A stretch of 6,007 bases of DNA from Campylobacteraceae bacterium (GTDB taxonomy: Bacteria; Campylobacterota; Campylobacteria; Campylobacterales; Sulfurovaceae): assembly GCA_026985495.1 (NCBI GenBank), contig JALSQJ010000262.1, forward strand, positions 1 to 6,007, given 5' to 3'. The stretch's first letter is position 1; every line of letters starts with the position of its first letter. Position numbers and translations under genes: made by a program. The notes under the pieces are model-generated. The model did no database searches and was not told the origin of the DNA. It worked only from the letters and a program-made list of their open reading frames with translations. This document shows, one piece after another, positions 1 to 5,994 of the stretch.

Positions 1-15
1 CTGAGCTAATCCGGA
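1..15 (-). tRNA. Partial tRNA gene, 5' end only (possibly a second tRNA-Asn)
   Basis: Read on the minus strand, these bases give the acceptor 5' strand TCCGGAT, then TA and the GCTCAG start of a D arm. They match the 5' end of the complete tRNA-Asn at 50-124, including the two bases before it, at 16 of 17 positions. The one difference is in the acceptor stem (G-G-A here, G-A-A there). The 3' portion with the anticodon lies outside the window, so the identity is inferred. It follows the complete tRNA by 34 nt in the direction of transcription and probably shares its promoter. Confidence 0.7.
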
Positions 16-49
16 ACAATTTTGAAAGAGAAAATAAACAATATTTGAG

Positions 50-124
<75 letters not shown>

Positions 125-160
125 ACATAAGTTAAAACATATCGTTTAAATTGGAGTGCG

Positions 161-189
161 ATTATAGACAAAAAACCCTTTTATGTCAA
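161..189 (-). promoter_or_regulatory. Consensus sigma-70 promoter of the tRNA-Asn transcript
   Basis: On the minus strand TTGACA (189-184) is followed by exactly 17 bp and then TATAAT (166-161). Both hexamers match the sigma-70 consensus at every base. The predicted start is near 154, about 30 nt before the mature tRNA 5' end at 124. A perfect -35 box is notable because Campylobacterota promoters often lack a recognisable one (family knowledge). The -35 box lies in the loop and one arm of the terminator-like hairpin at 170-198. Confidence 0.88.
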
Positions 190-198
190 GAGTTTTTT
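170..198 (-). terminator. Probable intrinsic terminator of the peptidase/radical SAM operon
   Basis: On the minus strand, A6-CTCTT (198-188) pairs with AAGGG-T6 (180-170) across a 7-nt loop. This gives 11 pairs, one of them a G-U wobble, ending in a run of six U. It starts 7 nt after the radical SAM stop codon. The wobble (177 with 191) would be a C-A mismatch on the plus strand, so the structure suits minus-strand transcription better. The core stem is short and GC-poor, so efficiency is uncertain. It overlaps the tRNA promoter almost completely. Confidence 0.5.
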
Positions 199-205
199 CT
201 ATTTT

Positions 206-1120
206 TTACCTATTTAAAGTAATAAACTCATATCCAGAGCTATCTACTACCTTTAATTTATTTTTATTGATGAGTCTCTGGACTCTCTTTTGACTAACCA
301 CATCAAATAGAGCCTCAATATCCTCTTGAGTTAAAGGACGCTTTTTAATAGTATCTAAAATCTCCTCATCAGAATAGGTAGAGGGTTTTGCCATTACTTT
401 TTTTCGTGTTGCAATATAGATAGGCAAAGAGCTATCAAACTTTAAAGAGGCTTCTCGTAGCTCTTCATAACTCAACGGTCTCACTTTGTAAGCAGGTGGT
501 CTATCTACTGTTCCTATATCTATACGTGTTGGATTGAGCTTTAAAAGAAATCTATTAAGCTCCTCTATCTCTTCTGCACTATCATTAAGTGTTTTAACCA
601 TAAGTATCTCTATAATAAGAGGATTGGTAAAGCTCTTTTTAAAAGTCAACATTCCCTCTTTTATGGACTCAACATCAATATCTTTATGAGAACGGTCAAG
701 CTTTTTCAAACAACGATTAGTTGCACAATCTAATGAAAGCTTAACCATATCAAACTTTAGGAGTGCCTTTTGTACCGACTCCTTATGAATATTGGCAGAG
801 TTTGATAGAATAAGTGTTTTTCTATTACCTTTAATGATATTTATCTCATCTATCAACTCTAAAAGATGGGGGTAGAGAGTCGGCTCACCATTGGCTGTAA
901 CAGTTAAAACATCAATATCTATATGCTCCTCTAAGACTCCATTTAGAGCTTTCATTATCTCCTCTACAGAGACAACATCATCATAAGCTTCCATAGTTTT
1001 AGCAGGTTCAAGTTCGCAATAGAGACAATCAAAATTACACTGCTTTTTAGTTGGACTCAAATCTACTCCTAATGACTTACCAAAACGTCTGGAGTTTATA
1101 GGACCAAAGATAATACTCAT
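206..1120 (-). CDS. Radical SAM protein, COG0731 type, with C-terminal winged-helix-like domain
   Basis: The 304-aa protein is a radical SAM enzyme: residues 28-35 read CNFDCLYC, the CxxxCxxC motif that holds the SAM-binding [4Fe-4S] cluster (C28, C32, C35). TANGEPT (75-81) is the GEP-type SAM-contacting strand, and KLSLD (127-131) and EILMVKTLND (171-180) fit later strands of the partial TIM barrel. Residues from about 249 to 304 resemble a winged helix. The overall pattern matches the COG0731 group, named after the wyosine enzyme TYW1, but bacterial members of this size have no firmly known reaction that I can name; the substrate is unknown here. Two further cysteines, C132 and C137, are present. 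It is cytoplasmic, with no signal peptide. The ATG at 1120 is preceded by AGAGG within the last codons of the upstream peptidase gene, whose stop is only 3 nt away, so the two are cotranscribed and probably translationally coupled. Confidence 0.9.
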   Translation of the reverse strand: MSIIFGPINSRRFGKSLGVDLSPTKKQCNFDCLYCELEPAKTMEAYDDVVSVEEIMKALNGVLEEHIDIDVLTVTANGEPTLYPHLLELIDEINIIKGNRKTLILSNSANIHKESVQKALLKFDMVKLSLDCATNRCLKKLDRSHKDIDVESIKEGMLTFKKSFTNPLIIEILMVKTLNDSAEEIEELNRFLLKLNPTRIDIGTVDRPPAYKVRPLSYEELREASLKFDSSLPIYIATRKKVMAKPSTYSDEEILDTIKKRPLTQEDIEALFDVVSQKRVQRLINKNKLKVVDSSGYEFITLNR

Positions 1121-1123
1121 AAC

Positions 1124-3079
1124 TTATGCCTCTATTCCATACAACTTCAATAGGGACTCAACTTTTGGTTCTCGTCCTAACCACTGTTTATATAGACTAG
1201 ACATATCTTCTGACCCCCCTCTGTTTAAGATATATTTTAAGTAACCATCTGCTTTTTCTTGGTTAAAGCCACTCTCTTCATCTAAACACTCATAGAAGGC
1301 ATCAGCACTTAAAACCTCTGCCCATTTATAAGAGTAGTACCCAGCAGCATACCCACCTGCAAAAATATGAGCAAAACCATTTTGAAACTTGTTGTACTCT
1401 GGTACTTTAAGTAGTGATGTCTTTTTACGAATAGTGTCCAAAAGAGCTTGAACCTCATCACCTTGATAGAGCTTTTTATGTAGATTAAAGTCAAAGAGTG
1501 AAAACTCAACTTGTCGTAAAATTCCCAATGCTGCTTGGTAGTTTTTAGTATCTTTGATTTTATTTAACAGCTTATCGCTCATTGGTTCTCCACTCTCATA
1601 ATGGAAAGCAAACCGTTTTAAAATAGGTTTTTCATAAGCAAATGCCTCTAAAAATTGTGAAGGGAACTCAACAACATCCCACGCTACACCATTGACTCCT
1701 GAAACTGAACGCTCTTTAGAGGTTCCAAAAAGGTGATGAATGGCATGACCCATCTCATGAAATAGTGTTACAACATCATCATGTCGTAATAGACTTGGAC
1801 TCTCTTTAGTCGATGGAGAGAAGTTACAGACTACAAAAGCAGTTGCTAAATGCTCTCTACCTTTACTATCTATATAGTGAGTCTCCCAGTTATGCATCCA
1901 CGCTCCACCTCGTTTACTATCTCGTGCTTCAAGGTCAAAGTAGATACGCCCTGATAACTTCCCTTCTCTATATATATCAAATGGTTGCACCTTTTCGTTC
2001 CAAAGCTCTAACTCAATGGCTCTAAACTCAACATTGAAAAGCTCTGATACGACATCTAACATACCACTTAATACTTTAGATTGTTCAAAATATGGCTTGG
2101 TCATACTATCGTCAAAATTAAACTTCTCTTTTTTAAGTTTTTCAGAGTAGTAAGCTACATCAAACCCTTGTAGAGGCTCAATACCATCTGTTTTAAGAGC
2201 AAACGCTTTTAACTCCTCTAACTCCTCTTTAGCTTGTGGCAGTGCCTTCTCACCCAACTCCTCTAAAAAGGTTGTCACAACCTCTGTAGAACTTGCATCT
2301 TTTGTTGCCAAAGAGTACGATGCAAAACTCTCAAACCCAAGTAGTTTAGCCTCTCTCTGTCTAAGTTCTAAAAGTTGGTCTATTATCTCTGTATTTTCTG
2401 GAGCTCTTGAGAGATAAGCACGAGATAACTCTTCACGTTTTGCACGATTTGAGCCATAGGTCATATAGGCTAAATAGGAGGGTATTTGAAGAGTAAATCT
2501 GTAAACTGTTTTGCCATCTCTCTTAGTTTTAGCTAAGAGAAGGTCACTCTTTGGAATTTCAGCTACATCTGCTTCATCTTCAATAATCATCTCAAAAGCA
2601 TTGGTTGCATCGAGTAGATTTTGAGAGAAATTATTTCCAAGTTCACTTAACTTTAAATTAATATCCTCTAACTCTTTTTTCTCTTTTAATGTAAGTTCAG
2701 CTCCAGATAGAACAAAGTCTCGAATATCATTCTCTAATACTCTCTTCTGCTCTGCTTCTGTCGCCTCTATCTTTTTTAGTTTCTGATAAAGCTCTTCATT
2801 TTGAGCTACAGTACTACTAAACTTAGAGAGTTGAGGAAGAGACTCCTCATAGGCTTTTTGTGTCGCTTCTGAGTTTTCTACAGAATTTAAGTGCGAAAGA
2901 GGAGTAAAAAAGTTATCTAACTCCTCATCTAAATCTTGAAGAGGTTTTACAACACCTATGTAACTAAAATCACTATTTTTACTTAATGTTTCAATCTTCT
3001 CTAACTGTGTAGCTAACAATCTCTCTAAATCTTTAGGAAACTGCTCTAAATTATCTATTTTAAATGGTTGAAATTGCAT
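1124..3079 (-). CDS. prlC: M3 family zinc oligopeptidase (oligopeptidase A / PrlC type)
   Basis: This 651-aa cytoplasmic metallopeptidase would cleave short peptides, such as proteasome-like protease products and signal-peptide fragments (family knowledge from E. coli OpdA, 680 aa). The zinc site is visible: FHEMGHAIHH at 440-449 gives H441, E442 and H445, and E471 in WDVVEFPSQF is the third ligand. The C-terminal substrate-binding segment has H571 and the Gly/Tyr-rich stretch AGGYAAGYYSY (574-584), as in thimet-type M3 enzymes. The N-terminal half is mostly helical with charged, coiled-coil-like stretches (about 95-145 and 275-295), and there is no signal peptide. The GVNGVAWDVVE context favours OpdA/PrlC over PepF or dipeptidyl carboxypeptidase. 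The ATG at 3079 is preceded by AGGA at a 7-nt spacing. It is the first gene of a two-gene operon with the radical SAM gene. Confidence 0.93.
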   Translation of the reverse strand: MQFQPFKIDNLEQFPKDLERLLATQLEKIETLSKNSDFSYIGVVKPLQDLDEELDNFFTPLSHLNSVENSEATQKAYEESLPQLSKFSSTVAQNEELYQKLKKIEATEAEQKRVLENDIRDFVLSGAELTLKEKKELEDINLKLSELGNNFSQNLLDATNAFEMIIEDEADVAEIPKSDLLLAKTKRDGKTVYRFTLQIPSYLAYMTYGSNRAKREELSRAYLSRAPENTEIIDQLLELRQREAKLLGFESFASYSLATKDASSTEVVTTFLEELGEKALPQAKEELEELKAFALKTDGIEPLQGFDVAYYSEKLKKEKFNFDDSMTKPYFEQSKVLSGMLDVVSELFNVEFRAIELELWNEKVQPFDIYREGKLSGRIYFDLEARDSKRGGAWMHNWETHYIDSKGREHLATAFVVCNFSPSTKESPSLLRHDDVVTLFHEMGHAIHHLFGTSKERSVSGVNGVAWDVVEFPSQFLEAFAYEKPILKRFAFHYESGEPMSDKLLNKIKDTKNYQAALGILRQVEFSLFDFNLHKKLYQGDEVQALLDTIRKKTSLLKVPEYNKFQNGFAHIFAGGYAAGYYSYKWAEVLSADAFYECLDEESGFNQEKADGYLKYILNRGGSEDMSSLYKQWLGREPKVESLLKLYGIEA

Positions 3080-3107
3080 ATCTATATCCTATTGCTATAT
3101 TAATGGG

Positions 3108-3113
3108 ATTATA
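3108..3113 (-). promoter_or_regulatory. -10 box of the peptidase/radical SAM operon
   Basis: The minus strand reads TATAAT, an exact -10 hexamer, which would start RNA near 3101 and give a leader of about 22 nt before the ATG at 3079. No convincing -35 box is seen at 16-18 bp. The hexamer is one arm of a 7-bp inverted repeat (3108-3114 with 3122-3128) whose other arm is a plus-strand TATAAT. Confidence 0.55.
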
Positions 3114-3156
3114 TCGAAACTATATAATTTAATCTTTACCATTACAATATAGACTA

Positions 3157-3165
3157 TGGTATAAT
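3157..3165 (+). promoter_or_regulatory. Extended -10 promoter of the helicase gene
   Basis: TGG followed by TATAAT at 3160-3165 fits the extended -10 pattern TGnTATAAT. The predicted start near 3172 gives a leader of about 23 nt to the TTG start at 3195. The best upstream hexamer, TTACCA at 3136-3141 with an 18-bp spacer, matches the -35 consensus at only four positions. A second plus-strand TATAAT at 3123-3128 may be an alternative. Confidence 0.6.
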
Positions 3166-3183
3166 TTCTAAAAACCATACTGT

Positions 3184-3188
3184 AGGAG
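3184..3188 (+). promoter_or_regulatory. Ribosome binding site that fixes the helicase TTG start
   Basis: AGGAG lies 6 nt before TTG at 3195-3197, an ideal spacing. Because the protein has no nearby ATG and its Q motif begins at the third codon, this site decides the start. Confidence 0.85.
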
Positions 3189-3194
3189 AGATAT

Positions 3195-4517
3195 TTGTCC
3201 TTTAAAAGATTAAATCTAAGTCAAAAACTTATCGATACACTAGAGAAGTTAAACTATACTACCCCTACAGAGATTCAAAAAAGGGCAATTCCTATACTTC
3301 TGCAAAAGAGAGACCTATTAGCCACTTCACAAACAGGTACAGGGAAAACAGCTGCATTTATACTACCACTTCTTGAGAATTTAACTGAGACTACTAAACA
3401 AAAAAGAGGTGAGGAGCGTTATAAGATAGATGCCCTTATTTTAGCACCAACACGAGAGTTGGTAATACAGATAGACCATAAGATAGATGAGTATGCAGAG
3501 AGTTTTACACATAAATCAGTACCACTATATGGTGGAATAAAGTTAGGTAGCCAAGTATCTGCTATTCGTGCAGGAGCAAACATTGCCGTGGGAACAACAG
3601 CTAGAGTACTTGACCATGTTAAGAATGGTTCATTGAACCTTTCAAATGTCAAGGTAATTATTTTAGATGAAGCAGATAAGATGTTAGAGATGGGGTTTAT
3701 TGATAATATTCGTAAAATTATCTCTCTACTACCTAAACAACGACACTCTGTCATGTTTTCAGCAACTTTTCCAAAACCTATTCTCTCTTTAGCAAAAACA
3801 TTTTTAAAAAACCCATTAACTATAGAGATAGATAGAGAGAATCTCTCAACACAGCAAGTTAAACAGCTAGTCCACTATGTAAACGAAGAGGAGAAACTAC
3901 CTCTACTCTCTACACTTATTAAAAAGCATAGAATGGAGCAGATACTTCTCTTTACTAATACCAAAGTTCAAGCAGACAAAATTGTAGAGTATCTTAAAAA
4001 TCATAATATAAAAGCACAAGCCATACATGGAGATAAAACACAAAGAATGAGAATGGAGGCTTTATCAAATTTTAAAGAGAAAAAAATTCAACTACTTATC
4101 GCTACCGATGTTGCAGCAAGAGGAATTGATATTTTAAACCTACCACATGTCATTAACTTTGAACTACCAACAAAAAATGAGGAGTATATTCATAGAATTG
4201 GAAGAACAGGTCGTGCAGGAGAAAAAGGAGAGGCATTATCACTTGTTTGTGAAAAAGAGCTTTTTCAACTTAAAGAGATAGAGGAGCTAATAAACATAAG
4301 AGTTGAACCTATCACTACAGAAAACTTTGAGTTTACACCACATATAACTTTAACAAATCGTAAAAGTAAAAAATTAGAAAAAAGAGATGAAGTAAACTTA
4401 AAAAGAGCCAAAGAGTTAGCAGAAAAGATGTTAGGAGATAAAAAATCTACTCCAAAAGGTAAACAGAAAAGAAAAAAATCAACTGCTATAAACCCCACTA
4501 ATAAGAGACACTTTTAA
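3195..4517 (+). CDS. rhlE: DEAD-box ATP-dependent RNA helicase, RhlE-like
   Basis: The 440-aa protein has the full DEAD-box core. The Q motif has F3 and PTEIQ ending at Q28. Motif I is ATSQTGTGKT (43-52, K51), Ia is PTREL (85-89), and GG is at 113-114. Motif II is DEAD (158-161), III is SAT (189-191), V is ATDVAARGID (303-312) and VI is HRIGRTGR (333-340). It would unwind short RNA duplexes using ATP, for example during ribosome assembly or mRNA turnover. The N-terminus and a short Lys-rich tail (about 386-440) fit the RhlE group; CsdA/DeaD is less likely because its long C-terminal RNA-binding domain is absent. Motif Ib reads TTAR (134-137) where TPGR is usual. Start is TTG at 3195, supported by AGGAG 6 nt upstream and by the Q-motif phenylalanine at residue 3. 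It is transcribed divergently from the peptidase operon. I see no strong terminator after the stop, only a weak AAA/TTT-rich hairpin around 4523-4546. Confidence 0.94.
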   Translation: MSFKRLNLSQKLIDTLEKLNYTTPTEIQKRAIPILLQKRDLLATSQTGTGKTAAFILPLLENLTETTKQKRGEERYKIDALILAPTRELVIQIDHKIDEYAESFTHKSVPLYGGIKLGSQVSAIRAGANIAVGTTARVLDHVKNGSLNLSNVKVIILDEADKMLEMGFIDNIRKIISLLPKQRHSVMFSATFPKPILSLAKTFLKNPLTIEIDRENLSTQQVKQLVHYVNEEEKLPLLSTLIKKHRMEQILLFTNTKVQADKIVEYLKNHNIKAQAIHGDKTQRMRMEALSNFKEKKIQLLIATDVAARGIDILNLPHVINFELPTKNEEYIHRIGRTGRAGEKGEALSLVCEKELFQLKEIEELINIRVEPITTENFEFTPHITLTNRKSKKLEKRDEVNLKRAKELAEKMLGDKKSTPKGKQKRKKSTAINPTNKRHF

Positions 4518-4576
4518 TTTCTATAAAAAAACCAAATAATTTGCTTTAGTTTAAGAATAAATTTAGATTATTAAGC

Positions 4577-4582
4577 TATAAT
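4577..4582 (+). promoter_or_regulatory. -10 box of a candidate small RNA or rodA leader
   Basis: TATAAT is followed by the GC-containing discriminator TCGCGC in otherwise very AT-rich DNA. A start at A4589, 7 nt downstream, would place the 5' end of the RNA two bases before the 5' arm of the 11-bp inverted repeat at 4591. No good -35 box is seen. Confidence 0.55.
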
Positions 4583-4590
4583 TCGCGCAT

Positions 4591-4710
4591 ATCTTAAGTA
4601 GTTGAATATTTCATAATTTTCTTCCTCCTTTTAAATTGAAAAGTTCACTCCTTTATAACTTTAGTATTTCTCCTTTGTAAACTTAAATACTAGATAACTC
4701 TACTTAAGAT
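4591..4710. repeat. 11-bp perfect inverted repeat, arms 98 bp apart
   Basis: ATCTTAAGTAG at 4591-4601 is the exact reverse complement of CTACTTAAGAT at 4700-4710. The arms enclose three of the four CTCCTTT motifs. It may be the closing stem of an RNA; a DNA-binding role cannot be excluded, because each arm contains the 6-bp palindrome CTTAAG. Confidence 0.85.
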
Positions 4711-4722
4711 TAAACCTCCTTT
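4625..4722 (+). repeat. Four spaced copies of CTCCTTT
   Basis: CTCCTTT occurs at 4625-4631, 4648-4654, 4670-4676 and 4716-4722, with start-to-start distances of 23, 22 and 46 bp (twice 23). The expected middle position near 4693-4700 holds only a degenerate CTCTACTT. The first and last copies are extended to CCTCCTTTT. The sequence between copies is not repeated, so this is a spaced motif array and not a tandem duplication. Confidence 0.8.
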
Positions 4723-4737
4723 TTATCATATCATTTG

Positions 4738-4743
4738 TATAAT
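4738..4743 (+). promoter_or_regulatory. -10 box immediately upstream of rodA
   Basis: TATAAT is preceded by TTTG and followed by ACATTAAAAAAAG. A start near 4750 would give a leader of only about 16 nt before the ATG at 4766. No -35 box is seen: the expected place is occupied by the last CCTCCT motif. Confidence 0.5.
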
Positions 4744-4765
4744 ACATTAAAAAAAGACTCTACTC

Positions 4766-5899
4766 ATGAACAACAAGTTTCAATTTGACAGACGTATTTT
4801 ACAACAGATAAATTTTATACTAATTTTACAACTTTTACCACTTTTTGCTTTCTCCTCATATTTGGTTTATGAAATTAATGAACACCTTTTCCAAAAACAG
4901 ATGGTTTACTATGGTATCTCTGCTATTGCTTTTTTTGTAGCATTTTTAATTCCTTGGCGTAAGTACCAATGGCTTATTCCTCTTGCCTATTGGGTTAACC
5001 TTGGTCTCCTTCTTAGTGTTGAACTTTTTGGTAAGAAAATCTTAGGAGCCCAAAGATGGATAGAGATTCCAGGTTTAGGAGTCACTCTTCAGCCCTCTGA
5101 ATTTATTAAAATAACTGTTCTATTAATGTTAGGCTATCTTATCTCTAGACACCCTCCACAAAAAGGTGGCTACGGCTGGAGAATGTTTACTAAACTCTCT
5201 TTCTATATTCTCATTCCATTTCTACTTATTGCAAAAGAGCCTGACTTAGGTACAGGACTTATACTACTACTTACAGGCTATGGTGTACTCTTTGCTATTG
5301 GTATTCAAGCTCGAATTTGGATAATACTACTTATTATACTTGGTACCTCTGCTCCTCTACTCTATACCCATGGTCTAAAACCCTACCAAAAACAGCGTAT
5401 TGCAAACTTTTTAGGTAAACCAAGTTATCATGTTCAACAATCTTTAATTGCCATCGGTTCTGGTGGACTACATGGACAGAAAAAAGAGAATGCAACACAA
5501 ACACAACTTAAATTCCTACCTGTCTCTTCTACAGACTTTATCTTTGCCTATCTTGGTGAACGTTTAGGTTTTGTAGGAATGATGAGTGTAATTGGACTCT
5601 ACATCGCTCTTATTCTTCATCTTCTTACTATTGCCATGAAAAATAGTAAAGATTACTACGTTAGAGTCTTCTCCTCTGGTATTGCTTTTCTATTTTTTAT
5701 ATCTATGGTAGTTAACATCTTTATGACCATTGGAATGGCACCAGTTGTAGGGCTACCACTACCAATGTTTAGTCATGGTGGAACCTCTTTTATTATTTTT
5801 TCTGTTCTTTTTGGTATTTTAGAGAATTTACTTGCATTTCGTTTCTATTTTATGTATAATTCTGACTCCAAAATAACGATGATGAAGAGAAATCTTTAG
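4766..5899 (+). CDS. rodA: RodA, SEDS-family peptidoglycan glycosyltransferase
   Basis: RodA polymerises lipid II into glycan strands during cell elongation, working with PBP2 and the MreB elongation complex in the inner membrane. The 377-aa protein has about ten membrane segments (roughly 15-36, 46-63, 67-87, 112-127, 143-156, 161-179, 182-199, 268-290, 300-323, 338-361) and a long outer loop at 200-267. Family motifs are clear: GAQRWIEIPGLGVTLQPSEF (94-113), KEPDLGTG (157-164), QSLIAIGSGGLHG (225-237), STDFIFAYLGERLG (255-268) with the putative catalytic D257, and GLPLPMFSHGGTS (329-341). The length is usual for RodA, and the pattern favours RodA over FtsW. The ATG at 4766 is the only reasonable start, since an in-frame TAA lies at 4748-4750. 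It has no Shine-Dalgarno match. No pbp2 or mre gene is adjacent in this window. Confidence 0.95.
   Translation: MNNKFQFDRRILQQINFILILQLLPLFAFSSYLVYEINEHLFQKQMVYYGISAIAFFVAFLIPWRKYQWLIPLAYWVNLGLLLSVELFGKKILGAQRWIEIPGLGVTLQPSEFIKITVLLMLGYLISRHPPQKGGYGWRMFTKLSFYILIPFLLIAKEPDLGTGLILLLTGYGVLFAIGIQARIWIILLIILGTSAPLLYTHGLKPYQKQRIANFLGKPSYHVQQSLIAIGSGGLHGQKKENATQTQLKFLPVSSTDFIFAYLGERLGFVGMMSVIGLYIALILHLLTIAMKNSKDYYVRVFSSGIAFLFFISMVVNIFMTIGMAPVVGLPLPMFSHGGTSFIIFSVLFGILENLLAFRFYFMYNSDSKITMMKRNL
5832..5860 (+). promoter_or_regulatory. Likely promoter of the CAT tRNA inside the 3' end of rodA
   Basis: TTGCAT (5832-5837), a 17-bp spacer and an exact TATAAT (5855-5860) lie within the last codons of rodA. 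A start near 5867 would give a leader of about 50 nt before the tRNA. The -35 box matches only its TTG half. Cotranscription from rodA is the alternative, since only 18 nt separate the genes and no terminator is seen between them. Confidence 0.5.
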
Positions 5900-5917
5900 T
5901 ATCTATTTTGCTCTAAC

Positions 5918-5994
5918 GGGTCGGTAGCTCAGTTGGTTAGAGCACTCGGCTCATAACCGAGTGGTCGGGAGTTCGAGTCTCCCCCGACCCACCA
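5918..5994 (+). tRNA. tRNA with CAT anticodon, probably elongator tRNA-Met
   Basis: The 77-nt sequence folds perfectly. The acceptor is GGGTCGG/CCGACCC, the D arm is GCTC/GAGC with loop AGTTGGTTA, and the anticodon stem CTCGG/CCGAG has loop CTCATAA (anticodon 5952-5954). The T arm is GGGAG-TTCGAGT-CTCCC, the discriminator is A and CCA is encoded. The first acceptor pair is a normal G-C and the anticodon stem lacks three stacked G-C pairs of GGG/CCC type, so it is not the initiator. The D arm resembles elongator Met. A tRNA-Ile2, in which CAT is modified to lysidine by TilS, also reads CAT genomically and is not ruled out. Confidence 0.93.

Larger units (their letters stand above)
4589..4724 (+). 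ncRNA. Candidate structured small RNA (or rodA leader) with CU-rich hairpin loops
   Basis: This non-coding stretch lies between the helicase and rodA. A perfect 11-bp inverted repeat (4591-4601 with 4700-4710, core CTTAAG) would close the structure. Inside are hairpin A (4615-4619/4633-4637), hairpin B (4640-4645/4657-4662) and hairpin C (4662-4669/4685-4692); B and C compete for one base. Each loop shows CTCCTTT, like the 3' end of 16S rRNA, and a fourth copy lies after the closing stem and runs into T5 at 4720-4724. Stems A and C can each be extended by one G-U pair on the plus strand only (4614-4638, 4661-4693), which favours plus-strand RNA of about 136 nt. The function is unknown; CU-rich loops that bind Shine-Dalgarno regions are a known sRNA design. 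No canonical terminator hairpin abuts the T run, so the RNA may instead continue into rodA as a 177-nt leader. Confidence 0.45.

Noticed and set aside
3419..3754. Open frame of 111 codons on the minus strand inside the helicase gene
   Set aside because: It is antisense to the conserved core of a clear DEAD-box gene, has no recognisable domain, and its length is explained by codon constraint on the other strand. The same applies to the short overlapping frames at 1309-1509, 1813-2025 and 4265-4498.
4518..4550. Intrinsic terminator of the helicase on the plus strand
   Set aside because: The only hairpin (CAAA-TAA-TTTG type) is very weak, and the long T run lies on the opposite strand, so no plus-strand terminator is supported.
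4586..4632. Six-codon minus-strand frame (MKYSTT) behind a strong GGAGG site, ending in the inverted repeat
   Set aside because: It is too short to support as a gene, and the GGAGG is explained as one of four copies of the CTCCTTT array. A leader peptide cannot be excluded, but no gene follows on that strand before the helicase 3' end.
4591..4710. Transposon or MITE ends formed by the 11-bp inverted repeat
   Set aside because: No flanking target-site duplication is visible, the arms are internal to a motif array, and there is no transposase or further terminal similarity.
5918..5994. Initiator tRNA-fMet
   Set aside because: The first acceptor position is paired G-C, and the anticodon stem CTCGG/CCGAG lacks the three consecutive G-C pairs of initiators.
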